Assembly (NCBI GenBank): GCA_937982505.1
Contig: CALJLV010000154.1
Span: forward strand, 1-5,550
Reading direction: 5' to 3'
DNA: 5,550 nucleotides
Source: an uncultured Desulfobacteraceae bacterium
Lineage (GTDB): Bacteria; Desulfobacterota; Desulfobacteria; Desulfobacterales; UBA2174
This document shows positions 4,780 through 5,550 of this stretch, piece after piece (the stretch's first letter is position 1; each line of letters begins with the position of its first letter). The notes under the pieces are model-generated. The model saw nothing but the letters and a program-made list of their open reading frames with translations. It was not told the origin of the DNA and made no database searches. The translations under genes and the position numbers were made by a program.

Positions 4780-4793
4780 GGAACCTGGAACCC
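4780..4793 (+). repeat. Tandem heptad GGAACCT/GGAACCC
   Basis: Two adjacent 7-bp units in the 104-bp gap after wecA, matching the AACCTGG-type units at 911-935. This extends the 7-bp repeat family to the other side of wecA. Confidence 0.45.
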
Positions 4794-4853
4794 TAAATTC
4801 GGCACGCGCCGCGGGCGCTCTTGTCGCAGGCGCTTGGAATCAGGAGGACCAAC

Positions 4854-5216
4854 GTGAATGACCGGACGACCCAGAACCCCGAACGACGGACCGGAAAAAA
4901 CGGCAATCCGCAGGGCAGAGGGGCTCAACCGGATGACGCGCAGCACCCCTTGACCGACGTGCTCCAGGGCGGCGTCTGCCGGATGCCCCAGGACCCGGAT
5001 TTTGTCTGGAGCCGCCGTCCCATGGACCAGATCCCCGACAATTTCCAACTGCGCCTGGAGATGACCCTGACCGGCCCCGGAGAGGAGAATCTGGGCACCC
5101 TGGTGCTGCTCAAGAACGGCCGCGACAGCCGTGCCTCCCACTACACCCTCAAGCGCGTCGAACACCTGCGGCGCAACCTGGTCTACACTCTGGAGAGGCT
5201 TTTGCGCAAGCGCTAG
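4854..5216 (+). CDS. Small basic hypothetical protein downstream of wecA
   Basis: I do not recognise this 120-residue protein. The GTG at 4854 is chosen because AGGAGG (4842-4847) lies six bases upstream, a near-perfect ribosome site; an in-frame start further upstream (4821) lacks one. The first ~40 residues are polar, rich in R, N, Q, G and P, and probably disordered. The second half looks folded: FQLRLEMTLTGP (64-75), NLGTLVLLKNGRDS (79-92), then YTLKRVEHLRRNLVYTLERL (97-116), an amphipathic helix ending in RKR. No signal peptide or membrane segment is seen. High GC and codon use match wecA, so it looks like a resident gene, possibly co-transcribed with wecA (104-bp gap). Nucleic-acid or membrane-surface binding by the basic tail is only a guess. 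Confidence 0.7.
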   Translation: MNDRTTQNPERRTGKNGNPQGRGAQPDDAQHPLTDVLQGGVCRMPQDPDFVWSRRPMDQIPDNFQLRLEMTLTGPGEENLGTLVLLKNGRDSRASHYTLKRVEHLRRNLVYTLERLLRKR

Positions 5217-5246
5217 CCGGGCCTGCAAGACGCGGGTTTCTCGTGC

Positions 5247-5289
5247 GGAGTTTATCGGTAACGGTGTCACTGGAGTTTACCGGTCACGG
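5247..5289 (+). repeat. Two 18-bp direct repeats at 25-bp spacing
   Basis: GGAGTTTATCGGTAACGG (5247-5264) and GGAGTTTACCGGTCACGG (5272-5289) match at 16 of 18 positions. A third, partial copy, GGAGTTCACCGGAA, is at 5337-5350. The 10-bp inverse CCGTGACCGG occurs at 5525-5534, on the far side of the MITE-like element. Possibly a family of GGTSACC-based short repeats; no protein-binding role can be claimed. Confidence 0.55.
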
Positions 5290-5359
5290 TTTTATAAAAG
5301 GCTGACGCCTGAACGCCAAAAGAAAAACCCGAACTCGGAGTTCACCGGAAAAATCCGAA

Positions 5360-5458
5360 CTGTCATCCCGAGCGCAGCGAGGGATCTCTTTGTCAAACGA
5401 TAGACAATGCGAATTGGGCCGATTGAGATTCCTCGTCGCAGGCGCCTCGGAATGACAG
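5360..5458. mobile_element. MITE-like palindromic element (GTCATCCCGAG family)
   Basis: The ends CTGTCATCCCGAG (5360-5372) and CTCGGAATGACAG (5446-5458) are inverted repeats with 12 of 13 matches. The pairing continues inward, imperfectly, as GCGCAGCGAGGGATCTC against GAGATTCCTCGTCGCAGG. About 40 bp of non-paired centre remain and there is no coding capacity. Very similar TGTCATTCCGAGC...GAGGAATCTC repeats are spread through many bacterial phyla and are often wrongly called short proteins. Transcripts would form a long hairpin. The rest of the tail, 5459-5550, has only a tandem 8-mer. Confidence 0.75.
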
Positions 5459-5476
5459 AGGTGTTGCTTCGGCCTT

Positions 5477-5492
5477 TTTACGACTTTACGAC
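5477..5492 (+). repeat. Tandem 8-mer TTTACGAC x2
   Basis: Two exact adjacent copies of TTTACGAC just after the MITE-like element. No other structure or gene is seen from here to the window end. Confidence 0.5.
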
Positions 5493-5550
5493 CCAATCAC
5501 CCTTGACGAGGCCGCGTGATAAACCCGTGACCGGAGAAGACGGGTAGGCT

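Noticed and set aside
5284..5496. A 70-codon minus-strand frame covering the MITE-like element
   Set aside because: It is a translation of the palindromic repeat (CHSEAPATRN, PRCARDD), a well-known source of false small-protein calls.
1..5550. tRNA or rRNA genes
   Set aside because: No cloverleaf with a GGTTCRA-type T-arm and no rRNA-like conserved stretch was seen on either strand; the four-helix-bundle gene is free-standing, not inside a 23S gene.

Overview
The window is high-GC bacterial DNA. Its core is two surface-polysaccharide genes: the 3' part of a UDP-N-acetylglucosamine 2-epimerase gene (wecB-like, 1-816) and a complete WecA/TagO-type polyprenyl-phosphate sugar-1-phosphate transferase gene (3430-4749). 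The gene set, the scattered 7-bp-period repeats and the free-standing four-helix-bundle gene resemble the sulfate-reducing deltaproteobacteria (Desulfobacterota, Desulfosarcina/Desulfococcus-like). This placement is an inference from general familiarity, not a database result.

Layout: (1) wecB 3' end, whose last ~25 codons run into heptad repeats. (2) A repeat-rich gap (817-1068) with a perfect 26-bp palindrome. (3) A tight hicB-hicA toxin-antitoxin pair (1069-1451) abutting a YdcF/SanA-like DUF218 membrane-anchored protein (to 2043) whose start codon is unclear and whose stop lies in a second heptad block. (4) A lower-GC accessory stretch (about 2044-3429). It holds a promoter-RNA-terminator unit predicted to fold as a three-way junction (2213-2278), the 5' remnant of a DUF3800 gene just after it (2313-), and a four-helix-bundle (23S rRNA IVP family) gene split by a small GIY-YIG nuclease element with 12-bp perfect inverted ends (2777-3055). 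Heptad blocks lie on both sides of these modules. (5) wecA. (6) A small basic protein of unknown function (4854-5216). (7) A non-coding tail with short direct repeats and a ~99-bp MITE-like palindromic element (5360-5458).

Functionally, WecB would supply UDP-ManNAc and WecA would load the first sugar phosphate onto the undecaprenyl carrier, so the backbone is probably an O-antigen or exopolysaccharide locus. The DNA between them looks like a landing zone for selfish or defence-like modules bracketed by heptad repeats.

The two most interesting signals are the structured RNA beside a DUF3800 remnant, which fits the known association of structured RNAs with DUF3800 genes, and the minimal GIY-YIG element. 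One inverted end of that element encodes the C-terminus of the nuclease, and the element has visibly interrupted a recognisable host gene.
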